From: an uncultured Candidatus Saccharibacteria bacterium
GTDB lineage: Bacteria; Patescibacteria; Saccharimonadia; Saccharimonadales; UBA4665
Length of the DNA stretch: 9,612 nt
NCBI GenBank assembly: GCA_903925195.1
Contig: CAIYEO010000101.1
Coordinates: forward strand, 1-9,612
Direction of reading: 5' to 3'
In this document: one piece after another, positions 1-7,677 of the stretch
How positions within the stretch are numbered: the first letter of the stretch is position 1
How the letters are laid out: every line of letters begins with the position of its first letter
Notes under the pieces: model-generated
What the model saw: the letters and a program-made list of their open reading frames with translations, nothing else
What the model was told of the DNA's origin: nothing
Database searches by the model: none
Position numbers and translations under genes: made by a program

Positions 1-3000
1 GAGTTAGCAGGATTTGCATTATCTACTGCTTGAACAGTATATGAGTAGGTTGTACCAGCAGTCGTAGCAGAGTCAACGTAGGTTACTCCAGTTACTAGGG
101 CAGTATTGATCTGGGTTCCATTACGGAATATATTGTAGCCTTTAATGGTATTGGTGGCTCCAGATGGTTCGGTCGCAGCAGTCCAGCTTAGATCTACTTC
201 GGTGCTAGACTTTACGACTGAAGACACTGAGGTTGGCGAGTCAGGAATAACTGGAGTTTGTGTAGTCGATCCAGCGCCAGGAGCATATGCTTCAATATCA
301 TAAATTTGAGCAGGTCCATAGTTTACTTTTGTCGGATCCGCCATATCAGTAGCATTAGTCGGCCACCATACAGGCGCTAAACCACCGGCATATCCTGAGA
401 AGTTTGAACTTAGATTTGTTACTCTAATCTGAGACACCATTTGAGTAGTGAAATTGATCAGCCAACTTCTTTGGAAGAAATTATCTGTAATCGTGCCTAC
501 TGTTGTCCAGTTAGTTCCATCGCTAGAAACTTGGACTGATGCATTCCTAATATTTGAATCGACTGAGTGGATAGAAGATGATGATAGAAATACTCTATTT
601 ATGTTTTGAGCGGTAGGTAGTTTTACTGTGATGGACGGTGAAGCATCTGAAGGAGACTGAGCCCAACCGTTAGTCTGCGAAGGTCCACAGCTCGGAAGCA
701 TAAGGATATCATCTAGACCAAGTACAACATTATTAGCATTACAAGAAGCCGATGCAGCCGTCGAACTTGCTGATACTGTTACATTATTAGTGGCTGACTT
801 TAGAGTAATGTTAGAGCCAAAAGTTTCACTGGGCTTAAATGTTATAGCTTGACCAGCTGGAACGTTGATATAATTAACCTGGCCTGAGATTGGCAGTGGA
901 GTATTAGCGGTTAGTGTTGATGAAGCTCCATATTCACTTGTTATGTTCATGCTACCTGCCACGGAAAGAGTTGGTATTATGCTTGTAGTGAAATCATCTG
1001 CCCAAACTACAGCAACTGAACCAGCGTCAGTTCCAGAAGGGCCGTAGAGAGCTGCATAAGTGTGAGGTATGCCTGTAGGTAGCCATTGTACAAATTTCCT
1101 ATTCTGTGGAACTGTAGCTCCATATAGCATGTGCTGCATTGTTACCTGAGCAGTCACTCCTGGTAAATCCCCGCCATCATGACCACAGCCAATTGTTCCC
1201 CAATTCAGGCCAGCAGTCTGATAACAACCATTATTTATAAATACCGAAAGATTTGTCATGCCTATAGAATTCTGTAGTATTGATGCCCTTACAATAACGT
1301 CACCCTGACCATAAGTTGAAGACTGTCCACTTTGCCAAACTCCAAATTCAGAATCTGTAAGTGGTTTGCCATTCATTAGAGACTTCATCTGATCCAAGTA
1401 TCCTAGGTTGGTAGATTCACCCGGATTAGCGTTGAGAGGAGGTATAATCTCTCCCTGCTCTTCATATGAGCGATTATCTCCTGGATAAGGATGAACGTCA
1501 AAGGCATCCATATAATTTAACCCACCGGCATCGACTATTCCCTTCAAGTACCCAACATTATGCCCATCAAGTAATGATCCTCCAATTACTGTCTCGCTCT
1601 GACCAAGCTTTGTTCCCGCAGCCTTTAAGGCTGTATAGGCTGGTATAAATAAATTATTTACAGTATCTGCTGGCGTTCCATAGATAGTATTATTAAATTC
1701 ATTGTATTCCATCCAGGTATTGACGCTAGGTAAAGCAAGCGCCATCTGATATGTCAAACACTCCCACATTGAAATACTTGTTCCAGTTTTGTAATTAGGG
1801 CAAGTGGTTGTTTTCGTGTTGACTAATGTCTTATCTAGCGCATTTGTGTGACCCGATATTTGTACTACATAGGTCATTCCATATTGTTTTGCGAGATTTG
1901 CCTCCGAATTAATGCCAGTTGCAATCTTGGAACAATCAATGGTCGGTAATGTACTAAGTGATGATGTATTTGGATCAATTGTTGGCAAACAATCCGTCAA
2001 AGAACTTGAAGACCTGACCATATTCTGACCTAGATCATGAGCTTGTTCGACAGGATTTCCAAAGTTAGCACCACTTGGATTATATGCAACTCCAGGAGCC
2101 CCAACTGAATAATCTAAACAATCCGAGCCGACCTGCTTGCCTCCTGTAGAAATGTGAGCACTAATCTCATAAGCTCCTGGAGTTGTACTGCCGGTTAAAT
2201 TCAGCGAAATAAATGAAGGAGCAGTTAAGCTAAGCGCTGGAACAGTTACAGTTTGAGTTGTGCCAGGCAGATTAGCATTTATTTGAGCTATACTTCTTAC
2301 TTCATAAGTAATTGTGAAATTAGCTATTTTGCTTGACCACCATGGATAGAGAGCTAAGTTAACGCTCGGTGAGGTGCCAGATGGGAAGAAGTTGTTAGCT
2401 ACCTTAGATCCTGTTATAGAAGCTTGAGTCGTCAAGCCTGCTCCAAGACCTAGAACGCCATTTGTTCCTTGTGGATATCCAGTATAAATTGCTAGTTGTG
2501 CAGGGGTGATACTAAATATACCTGGAGTCTTGTTGCTCACTGCTGACGCAAAAACGTTAAGACCTTGAGAGTAATAATAGTCATTGCCGTTAAATTGAGT
2601 TAATAGTTTAGGGTTAACGCCTAGAGTAGTATTGGAATTATTCTGATTCTGAAAATCTGGAGAAGATCCAAGATATGCGCCATTAGAACTAAACTTAGAT
2701 ACTCCCATAGATGTGCCAATTATGTCATAAGTGCCGTCTATATTTTCTACTGCCGATGTTGCATTTGATAGGTTTAGTGATGTCCCCGGGTTATTACCAG
2801 TACCCATAGAAAACTTTAGTTGGCCAGCATTTGTATAGACATACAACATTCCATTGTCTACTGAAGTTATGTCGCCATTAGCAGCCTGACGTACCCCATT
2901 AGGTGCATCGATTGAATTACTACCTATGCTTGCAAGCGATGTGTTGTATAGCTGAGCTGTGGCTACGGCATTGTATTGATTAGAGCCTTGGTTTGTAATG

Positions 3001-3707
3001 CTCTGGTCTAGGCCTACTGTGAAGTTTCCGCTTGAGTTTACGTATCCAAAAACACCGCCATTAGGATTGTAAGATAGATTTATTGTATGAGCTGCAGCTA
3101 GAGAAGTGTTAGTGCTAAGATTAGTGCCTGAGAAAGGAGAGTACTGATAAAGTACTGGTGTTGATGGCCCACCAGTTCCGAACCAAGACATAATATATAT
3201 ATTGCCCGAAGGATCAACGGTAAATTGATTGGCATTATTACCCATATTAATTAATGGAAAAGTTAGCAAAATAGATGATGGATTAGAAAGAGTCGAAATG
3301 GATAGAGTGGGTATGCTTCCAGAAGCAGGGGAGTTCATTGTAAATAAATATGGGGTTCCGCCGACAGATTGAATGTGAAAATCATCTAGACCACTAGGCT
3401 TGTAGGCGCCACCTTCTGCAGTAATAAATTTTGGATATGCAGCAATTGTATTACTACCATCTGCATAAGATAAGGGTGCTTGGCCTGCAGGAGTTGTATA
3501 TGCTGAAGCGTCATATGTGCTTGTAACTCCACACATATTCTGTAGGGATGAAGTTGTTGGGAGAGTTGTAGCAGCATGAGATCTGAAAAGAAGGCGTACC
3601 CCTACAGCGATAACAATTACACTGACTATACTCCATCCGACCAATGGTAGAGACGACTTGCTTTCTCTAAAGCGCCTTGTATGATGACCAATATTAAAAA
3701 ATTTCAT
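1..3707 (-). CDS. Membrane-anchored extracellular multidomain glycoside hydrolase (clan GH-A type), C-terminus outside window
   Basis: I translated this frame codon by codon: 1235 codons with no stop, running off the left edge, so the protein is larger than seen. Residues 1-19 are basic, 22-41 form one membrane helix, and S43-H-A-A46 follows, so the rest is probably outside the cell. Residues about 60-430 are glycine/asparagine-rich and propeller-like, with units near 165, 224, 277 and 322. Residues 435-534 look like a beta-sandwich. Residues 534 to about 830 carry clan GH-A marks: W665-MEYNEF with putative acid/base E670, DVHPYPG at 737-743, and TDSEFGVW with putative nucleophile E787. A further beta-rich part is followed by an F5/8 type C domain (about 1000-1143) and fibronectin type III (from 1155). 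The exact GH family and substrate cannot be assigned. The ATG at 3707 has only a distant purine-rich GAGGTG, 16 bases upstream; an in-frame TTG lies 24 bases upstream. Confidence 0.88.
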   Translation of the reverse strand, partial: MKFFNIGHHTRRFRESKSSLPLVGWSIVSVIVIAVGVRLLFRSHAATTLPTTSSLQNMCGVTSTYDASAYTTPAGQAPLSYADGSNTIAAYPKFITAEGGAYKPSGLDDFHIQSVGGTPYLFTMNSPASGSIPTLSISTLSNPSSILLTFPLINMGNNANQFTVDPSGNIYIMSWFGTGGPSTPVLYQYSPFSGTNLSTNTSLAAAHTINLSYNPNGGVFGYVNSSGNFTVGLDQSITNQGSNQYNAVATAQLYNTSLASIGSNSIDAPNGVRQAANGDITSVDNGMLYVYTNAGQLKFSMGTGNNPGTSLNLSNATSAVENIDGTYDIIGTSMGVSKFSSNGAYLGSSPDFQNQNNSNTTLGVNPKLLTQFNGNDYYYSQGLNVFASAVSNKTPGIFSITPAQLAIYTGYPQGTNGVLGLGAGLTTQASITGSKVANNFFPSGTSPSVNLALYPWWSSKIANFTITYEVRSIAQINANLPGTTQTVTVPALSLTAPSFISLNLTGSTTPGAYEISAHISTGGKQVGSDCLDYSVGAPGVAYNPSGANFGNPVEQAHDLGQNMVRSSSSLTDCLPTIDPNTSSLSTLPTIDCSKIATGINSEANLAKQYGMTYVVQISGHTNALDKTLVNTKTTTCPNYKTGTSISMWECLTYQMALALPSVNTWMEYNEFNNTIYGTPADTVNNLFIPAYTALKAAGTKLGQSETVIGGSLLDGHNVGYLKGIVDAGGLNYMDAFDVHPYPGDNRSYEEQGEIIPPLNANPGESTNLGYLDQMKSLMNGKPLTDSEFGVWQSGQSSTYGQGDVIVRASILQNSIGMTNLSVFINNGCYQTAGLNWGTIGCGHDGGDLPGVTAQVTMQHMLYGATVPQNRKFVQWLPTGIPHTYAALYGPSGTDAGSVAVVWADDFTTSIIPTLSVAGSMNITSEYGASSTLTANTPLPISGQVNYINVPAGQAITFKPSETFGSNITLKSATNNVTVSASSTAASASCNANNVVLGLDDILMLPSCGPSQTNGWAQSPSDASPSITVKLPTAQNINRVFLSSSSIHSVDSNIRNASVQVSSDGTNWTTVGTITDNFFQRSWLINFTTQMVSQIRVTNLSSNFSGYAGGLAPVWWPTNATDMADPTKVNYGPAQIYDIEAYAPGAGSTTQTPVIPDSPTSVSSVVKSSTEVDLSWTAATEPSGATNTIKGYNIFRNGTQINTALVTGVTYVDSATTAGTTYSYTVQAVDNANPAN

Positions 3708-3787
3708 GTTTCCAAATAACCCCCACCTCAAAACAATTACGTTTAAATATTAGTAATATAATAATGCATAAAACGTGAAGATACTAA

Positions 3788-3802
3788 TTGCAAACGTTGT
3801 AA
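3788..3802. promoter_or_regulatory. Possible LacI-family-like operator upstream of the surface hydrolase gene
   Basis: The bases TTGCAAACGTTGTAA form a near-symmetric element: TTgCAA and TTGtAA flank ACG. The left 11 bases match the classic sugar-regulator palindrome TTGCAAACGTTTGCAA, and the right half is one base short. Two more ACGTTT/AAACGT boxes lie at 3739-3744 and 3771-3776. The element starts 81 bases upstream of the ATG at 3707 and includes a TTGCAA that could be a -35 box on the minus strand, with TATGCA at 3770-3765 after a 17-base spacer. The symmetry is visible; regulation by a LacI-type protein is inference, and chance is possible in such AT-rich DNA. Confidence 0.25.
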
Positions 3803-3813
3803 TTATAACTTGC

Positions 3814-4452
3814 TTAAGATCCAACTATTCTTCTTCTGAAAAGTAAAATTCTAACTAAAATTACTCCAAAATGTAAGAAAACGAATGTTAAGATCAGCGT
3901 CGCCGAGATATTAATAATACAGCTTTGATTCATATGAATTTTCAAATCATGAGTCTTTAGTAAGTTTAATGAAAATGGGACAATTCTAAAAACATATATT
4001 AAAAGGAGAATTAACGCTCCTAAGCGGATCATAATTTTCTGAATAGATCGCCTAATAGGTCCATTTTTATCTGTCCCCTCAGGAAAGACATAAGTTCTTA
4101 GTTTTACGTTTCTATTAATATTTTGGAAATTGTTATACAGCCTACTTCCAATAAAATAAATAATCGCTGCTATAATTGCCCAGAATAAGTAGAGTATAAT
4201 TGTATTCGCAAGTTTAGTAGATAATAACTTAGAAATTGAATTAATAGTGCCGTCTAGAAAAGTACCCTTGAAATTATTAACGCTTATAGTCTGAAGTAGT
4301 TTTTTGAATTCTGAATTTTGCTCAAACACGATTATTGTTAGAAAAAACATCGAGTAAATAATAAGACCTAACGCCGAAGGCAAAAACAAAGCTAAGATAA
4401 TTCTTAAATTTTCTTTGTAATTAACTTTTATAGGAGTATTTGGTTGATCCAT
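3814..4452 (-). CDS. Four-helix integral membrane protein of unknown function
   Basis: I do not recognise a family. The 212-residue product starts MDQPNTPIKVNY and has four hydrophobic segments at about 18-43, 84-103, 143-163 and 180-203. Charged loops fit N-terminus inside: the 104-142 loop is rich in R and K and the tail ends RRRIVGS, both placed in the cytoplasm by the positive-inside rule. Loop 44-83 would be outside. No catalytic or transport motif is visible, and there is no cleavable signal peptide. A TTG at 4461 would add three residues, but I prefer the ATG at 4452; neither has a clear Shine-Dalgarno sequence. The gene sits 79 bases after the GH15 stop and 106 bases before the surface hydrolase start, so it could be co-transcribed with either or expressed alone. 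Base composition is more AT-rich than its neighbours, as is usual for membrane proteins rich in I, L, F and N. Confidence 0.75.
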   Translation of the reverse strand: MDQPNTPIKVNYKENLRIILALFLPSALGLIIYSMFFLTIIVFEQNSEFKKLLQTISVNNFKGTFLDGTINSISKLLSTKLANTIILYLFWAIIAAIIYFIGSRLYNNFQNINRNVKLRTYVFPEGTDKNGPIRRSIQKIMIRLGALILLLIYVFRIVPFSLNLLKTHDLKIHMNQSCIINISATLILTFVFLHFGVILVRILLFRRRIVGS

Positions 4453-4470
4453 ATAAAACAATTAAAGCAT

Positions 4471-4496
4471 AATTAATTATCGAAAGATAACTAATT
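4471..4496 (-). terminator. AT-rich stem-loop after the GH15 gene, possible weak terminator
   Basis: On the minus strand an 11-base arm AATTAGTTATC and the arm GATAATTAATT enclose a TTTC loop. All pairs are Watson-Crick except one G-U. It lies 36 bases after the GH15 stop and 19 bases before the membrane-protein ATG. The downstream bases are T-rich (CTTTAATTGTTTTAT) but do not form a clean T-tract, so it may be a weak or leaky terminator or an RNA-end stabiliser. The low GC of the stem argues for weak termination. Confidence 0.3.
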
Positions 4497-4531
4497 TCAA
4501 ATAGTTCTTCTTCGTCTTATCAAAAATTAAT

Positions 4532-6466
4532 CTATGTGCTAAGTGACAAATCTAAAATAGTATTTATAATCTCGGCATGACTCCAAACTAACGGCGCGAC
4601 AGATATTGGAGCACCGTCATTCGGATTTAATTGTTCCGACAAGACACCGCTTAATAATGAATGTTCCATGCTGTACTGAATTAATTTAGTTGCCTGGTCA
4701 ATCATTCCCATTCCAAGATAATACTGAGCGACCCATAGTGTTGTTACGTGCCATGGATTTCCCATCTGCTGTGGTTTTGATTCAAAGTAATGATCGTTTT
4801 CGTACCTAGGAGATCCTCCAATGGGTGTTTTTGCAATCAACTTTTTTTCTATGGCATCCACTGTTGAGTGAATTTTTTCTAACTTAAATATTCCCTGACC
4901 AAACATCATACCACCATAAAAACTTGAAACGTCCAGCACTTTATCAAAATCGAGCCCTTGAGAATCATTTATTAAATATCCTTTAACGTAGTAGCCAAGC
5001 TCTTCATCATATAAAGTGTCTATATTATTGGCAATCTTATTAGCGGCACTCTTCCAATTTAATGCATCATCGGGGTATTCAAACTTCTCAGCAAATTGAG
5101 TTGCTACGTTAAGAGCCTGATACACAACGGCTACTGTATAGGTAGAGGTTAGGAATTTTTCCTCCCATAGATCATAACTGGCGTGAGGAAGCCCTGTCTG
5201 CTCATCAAAATAAGATGACATAAAGTCGGCGGCGGGTTTTATGAAAGTGCTGTAAAGATTTTCAACAAAATCTTTATCATCGGTGTAATAGAAGAACTGC
5301 CCTAACATATATAAAACTAAAGCGGTTTCATCTTCTTGAATTGCAAGTTCTTTTCGATTCCCATGGATAAGCGGATGCCAAGTGCTACCTATTGCCTTAT
5401 CTGGCTGATATTTATGCATCAAATATCCATCTGGACTCAAAATGTCTCGACAAAACTCAAAGAAGGCTTTTGGCTCTTCAGTAAAACCCATCCTTATTAA
5501 TGGCCACATTGCATAGGCTCCGTCTCTAGGCCAAACATAACTGTAGTAATCTTTATTGTAGTTATAGATTGATGAATCGCATGATGCAATAATCCCACCC
5601 CTACGGTCTGTATGCGCCTTTATTATCATTAGAGACTTCTTAATAATGGGCGTATATTTTTCATCTATTTTTTGAATCTTTTTATCAGCTGCAAGAAACC
5701 ATGAATGCCAATAATTTCGAGTCATATCCATTCTCTTAGCTAGAGTATCAATTTTAATTTTGTTATGAATTTTTTCAGCCGAGAATTGAGAATCTGTGGC
5801 TATTACCCAATAGTCAACAAAGTTACTGCCTTTTGAGTCTAGATTTACAGTAAAGCCCAGAACCGTATCAATCCCACCATGCTCAACTGGATTATTCGAG
5901 AGTATGCCGTCTTCAGCGTCTAAAAATGTTCCCTTGGATCCATCTTCCGGATAATTGCCAATTGCGTACTGATCAAAAGATCTGCCGTCAGAAGTTTGGC
6001 CATATATTAGCAAATTAAATTTACCTTTATAATCTAAAATATAATTATCTTCAGGCACAAAGAATGCAGTATCGGCTCGACCAAACTTAGATATTTCAAA
6101 CATTTGATGAGTAAAGAGCTTAACTGTTCTTGGCTTATCTGCATGGTTAATAACCTTAATTTTTCTACAAAAAGCATTGACTTCGCTGTCTACGAAATCC
6201 TGGCAATACAATTCAATCTCCATATCCTTATTTACTAGAGAAATATTGCTGACTAAGGCATCGGCATAAAAATCTACCTTTGACTCCCAATTTGAATCAA
6301 CCCAAGAAAACTCCCCATCAATCCAAACACCTATCTTATGTCCAAGCCCTCTAGAAGTAGTTAGGTTTTCTAGCCCAACATAAGGATAGTAAAAGTCATG
6401 GACTAGGCCGTTTTCGTTTAATCCTACAGTTAATTCACTGTTTCCAAGCATAACTGGTCTTGCCAT
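4532..6466 (-). CDS. Glycoside hydrolase family 15 (glucoamylase-type), cytoplasmic
   Basis: This 644-residue protein has the length and two-part build of prokaryotic GH15 enzymes: a beta-sandwich N-terminal domain (about 1-270) and an (alpha/alpha)6 barrel (about 275-640). GH15 enzymes invert the anomeric centre while releasing glucose from non-reducing ends of alpha-glucans; trehalases and glucodextranases also belong to the family. Visible marks are VWPRDG with R314 and D315 for substrate binding, QEDE at 377-380, the acid motif YDLWEE with E435 as likely general acid, and LSEQ with E611 as likely general base. VWSHAEII at 627-634 is a usual C-terminal motif. There is no signal peptide, so it should act on an internal glucan. 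The ATG is 2 bases after the GH57 stop, and the purine-rich GGGAAGAAG before it can serve as ribosome binding site. It is the last gene of the GT4-GH57-GH15 operon. Glucoamylase is the best guess for specificity. Confidence 0.92.
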   Translation of the reverse strand: MARPVMLGNSELTVGLNENGLVHDFYYPYVGLENLTTSRGLGHKIGVWIDGEFSWVDSNWESKVDFYADALVSNISLVNKDMEIELYCQDFVDSEVNAFCRKIKVINHADKPRTVKLFTHQMFEISKFGRADTAFFVPEDNYILDYKGKFNLLIYGQTSDGRSFDQYAIGNYPEDGSKGTFLDAEDGILSNNPVEHGGIDTVLGFTVNLDSKGSNFVDYWVIATDSQFSAEKIHNKIKIDTLAKRMDMTRNYWHSWFLAADKKIQKIDEKYTPIIKKSLMIIKAHTDRRGGIIASCDSSIYNYNKDYYSYVWPRDGAYAMWPLIRMGFTEEPKAFFEFCRDILSPDGYLMHKYQPDKAIGSTWHPLIHGNRKELAIQEDETALVLYMLGQFFYYTDDKDFVENLYSTFIKPAADFMSSYFDEQTGLPHASYDLWEEKFLTSTYTVAVVYQALNVATQFAEKFEYPDDALNWKSAANKIANNIDTLYDEELGYYVKGYLINDSQGLDFDKVLDVSSFYGGMMFGQGIFKLEKIHSTVDAIEKKLIAKTPIGGSPRYENDHYFESKPQQMGNPWHVTTLWVAQYYLGMGMIDQATKLIQYSMEHSLLSGVLSEQLNPNDGAPISVAPLVWSHAEIINTILDLSLST

Positions 6467-6468
6467 AT

Positions 6469-7677
6469 CTAAGCTTCTTCCCTTTTTTCGTGTAGCCTAA
6501 AGTTTAAATCATGCCAAGCGTTCATGAAGTTAATTGCGGCTTCGTAGGGGGTTTTATATGGGCTGAAATATGCATGAATATCGCCATCGTTAAAGTACTT
6601 AGTGCACATGTAATAAAAATGATCTGACGTTTGAAGTCTTCTCCAGTCTTCAATAAGACTCCAGTCGCCAGTTTTCAAAATTTTAGATGAGAGTTGGTAA
6701 ATAGATTTAATTGCTTCTTGTTGCATTGAGTTTCCTAACCAAGCAGAAAGATCTCGCTCAGTATCGGCCCAGGTTACTGTCTCTGGAACATCGATTACAT
6801 CTGATACCTCAAAATTATCCATAGCCTCAGATACAGTCATGAAGGTATTACCTTCTGACTCAAGCCAAACAGGAACCATGTTTTCTAGAAAATCAAACAC
6901 ACCAGTTTCCTGCCATTGATGCTCACCAAATGTTTCATAATCCATAAATAGATTAAAAACTTCAGAATCCTGAGCTTCGTTAATCCAACCAATGTACTTC
7001 TCAGCATCTAATGGCCATTCATTCCAATTCTTATCTCCGAAACGAAAGGCAATGTCATCAGATAGTTTGTAGTTTTTCATTAGTAGTTTAATATTCCGGG
7101 TGTTGATAGGGCGATACAGGTGATTTGAGTTTCTCCAACCTAGCACATTGTCCCAACCTTCAGCTAATATGCCCTTATATCCAGACTTATCGGCCCAAAT
7201 GGCCAAGTCATTGTTATAGGCTAGTTCTGTGTTTCTAAATACTTTTGGAGTTTGCCCAAAAACTGATTCAATTTTTTCACGATGCATTTGAACTTGGATC
7301 TCAAACTCTTGAAGAGAATAAAAGAATGCCAAGCTATGATGATAGGTTTCGGCTACAATCTCTACTTTGCCTGTAGCGCAAAGATCAACAAAGGACTGCA
7401 AAACATCAGGTGCCCATTTTTCAAGTTCGGTAATAAGCGTTCCGGTAATCGATAGGCTGACCTTAAATTCAGGATGCTTATTCAATAACTTAATTAGCAT
7501 GTTGTTAGTTGGGATATATGATTTCTCAGATACTTTTTCTATTACTCTCTTATTGCCATTTGGCTCAGACTCTGACCAATTGAAATAATCATGTTTTTTG
7601 CCAACATCAAAGATAGTATAATTCCTAACCCGGTAAGGTTGATGAGCGTGAAGATATAGGACTATAGTTTTTTTCAA
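6469..7677 (-). CDS. Glycoside hydrolase family 57, alpha-amylase-type, cytoplasmic
   Basis: GH57 enzymes are retaining alpha-glucan hydrolases or transferases. All main conserved regions are visible: LHAHQPY at 9-15; AETYHH at 109-114; FRNTELAY with nucleophile E151; FMDYETFGEHQW with acid/base D246; and TWADTERDLSAWLGN at 302-316. The RNTEL form resembles the archaeal alpha-amylase subgroup rather than branching enzymes, which are longer and carry a different region 3. At 402 residues it is a compact, complete member with no signal peptide. The start is TTG at 7677: HAHQP lies only nine residues in and the next in-frame ATG is residue 60. A strong GAGGAG sits 7 bases upstream. The TTG shares bases with the GT4 stop (TTGA), which suggests translational coupling. 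It probably shortens or rearranges the glucan made by the upstream enzyme; debranching or transferase activity is possible. Confidence 0.93.
   Translation of the reverse strand: MKKTIVLYLHAHQPYRVRNYTIFDVGKKHDYFNWSESEPNGNKRVIEKVSEKSYIPTNNMLIKLLNKHPEFKVSLSITGTLITELEKWAPDVLQSFVDLCATGKVEIVAETYHHSLAFFYSLQEFEIQVQMHREKIESVFGQTPKVFRNTELAYNNDLAIWADKSGYKGILAEGWDNVLGWRNSNHLYRPINTRNIKLLMKNYKLSDDIAFRFGDKNWNEWPLDAEKYIGWINEAQDSEVFNLFMDYETFGEHQWQETGVFDFLENMVPVWLESEGNTFMTVSEAMDNFEVSDVIDVPETVTWADTERDLSAWLGNSMQQEAIKSIYQLSSKILKTGDWSLIEDWRRLQTSDHFYYMCTKYFNDGDIHAYFSPYKTPYEAAINFMNAWHDLNFRLHEKREEA
7674..7677 (-). other. TTGA start/stop overlap joining GT4 and GH57 genes
   Basis: The GT4 stop codon TGA and the GH57 start codon TTG share the four bases TTGA. 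This compact arrangement usually reflects translational coupling. A TTG at such a junction is less common than the ATGA form. Confidence 0.8.

Noticed and set aside
1466..1648. 60-codon plus-strand frame
   Set aside because: It is antisense to the catalytic core of the large gene, has a low-complexity product and no ribosome binding site.
3386..3577. 63-codon minus-strand frame with its own ATG
   Set aside because: It lies fully inside the large surface-protein gene in another frame, and its Q/L/H-rich product is typical of a shadow frame.
1..3707. Possibility that this region is non-coding or frameshifted
   Set aside because: Reading all codons from the ATG at 3707 to base 3 gave no stop. 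Recognisable domains run in one frame from end to end.
3720..3729. GAGGTGGGGG as a normal ribosome binding site for the surface-protein gene
   Set aside because: GAGGTG ends 16 bases before the ATG, beyond the usual 5-10 base spacing, so I mention it in the gene entry but do not list it as a site.
7367..7588. 73-codon plus-strand frame
   Set aside because: It is antisense to well-conserved GH57 sequence and shows no domain of its own.
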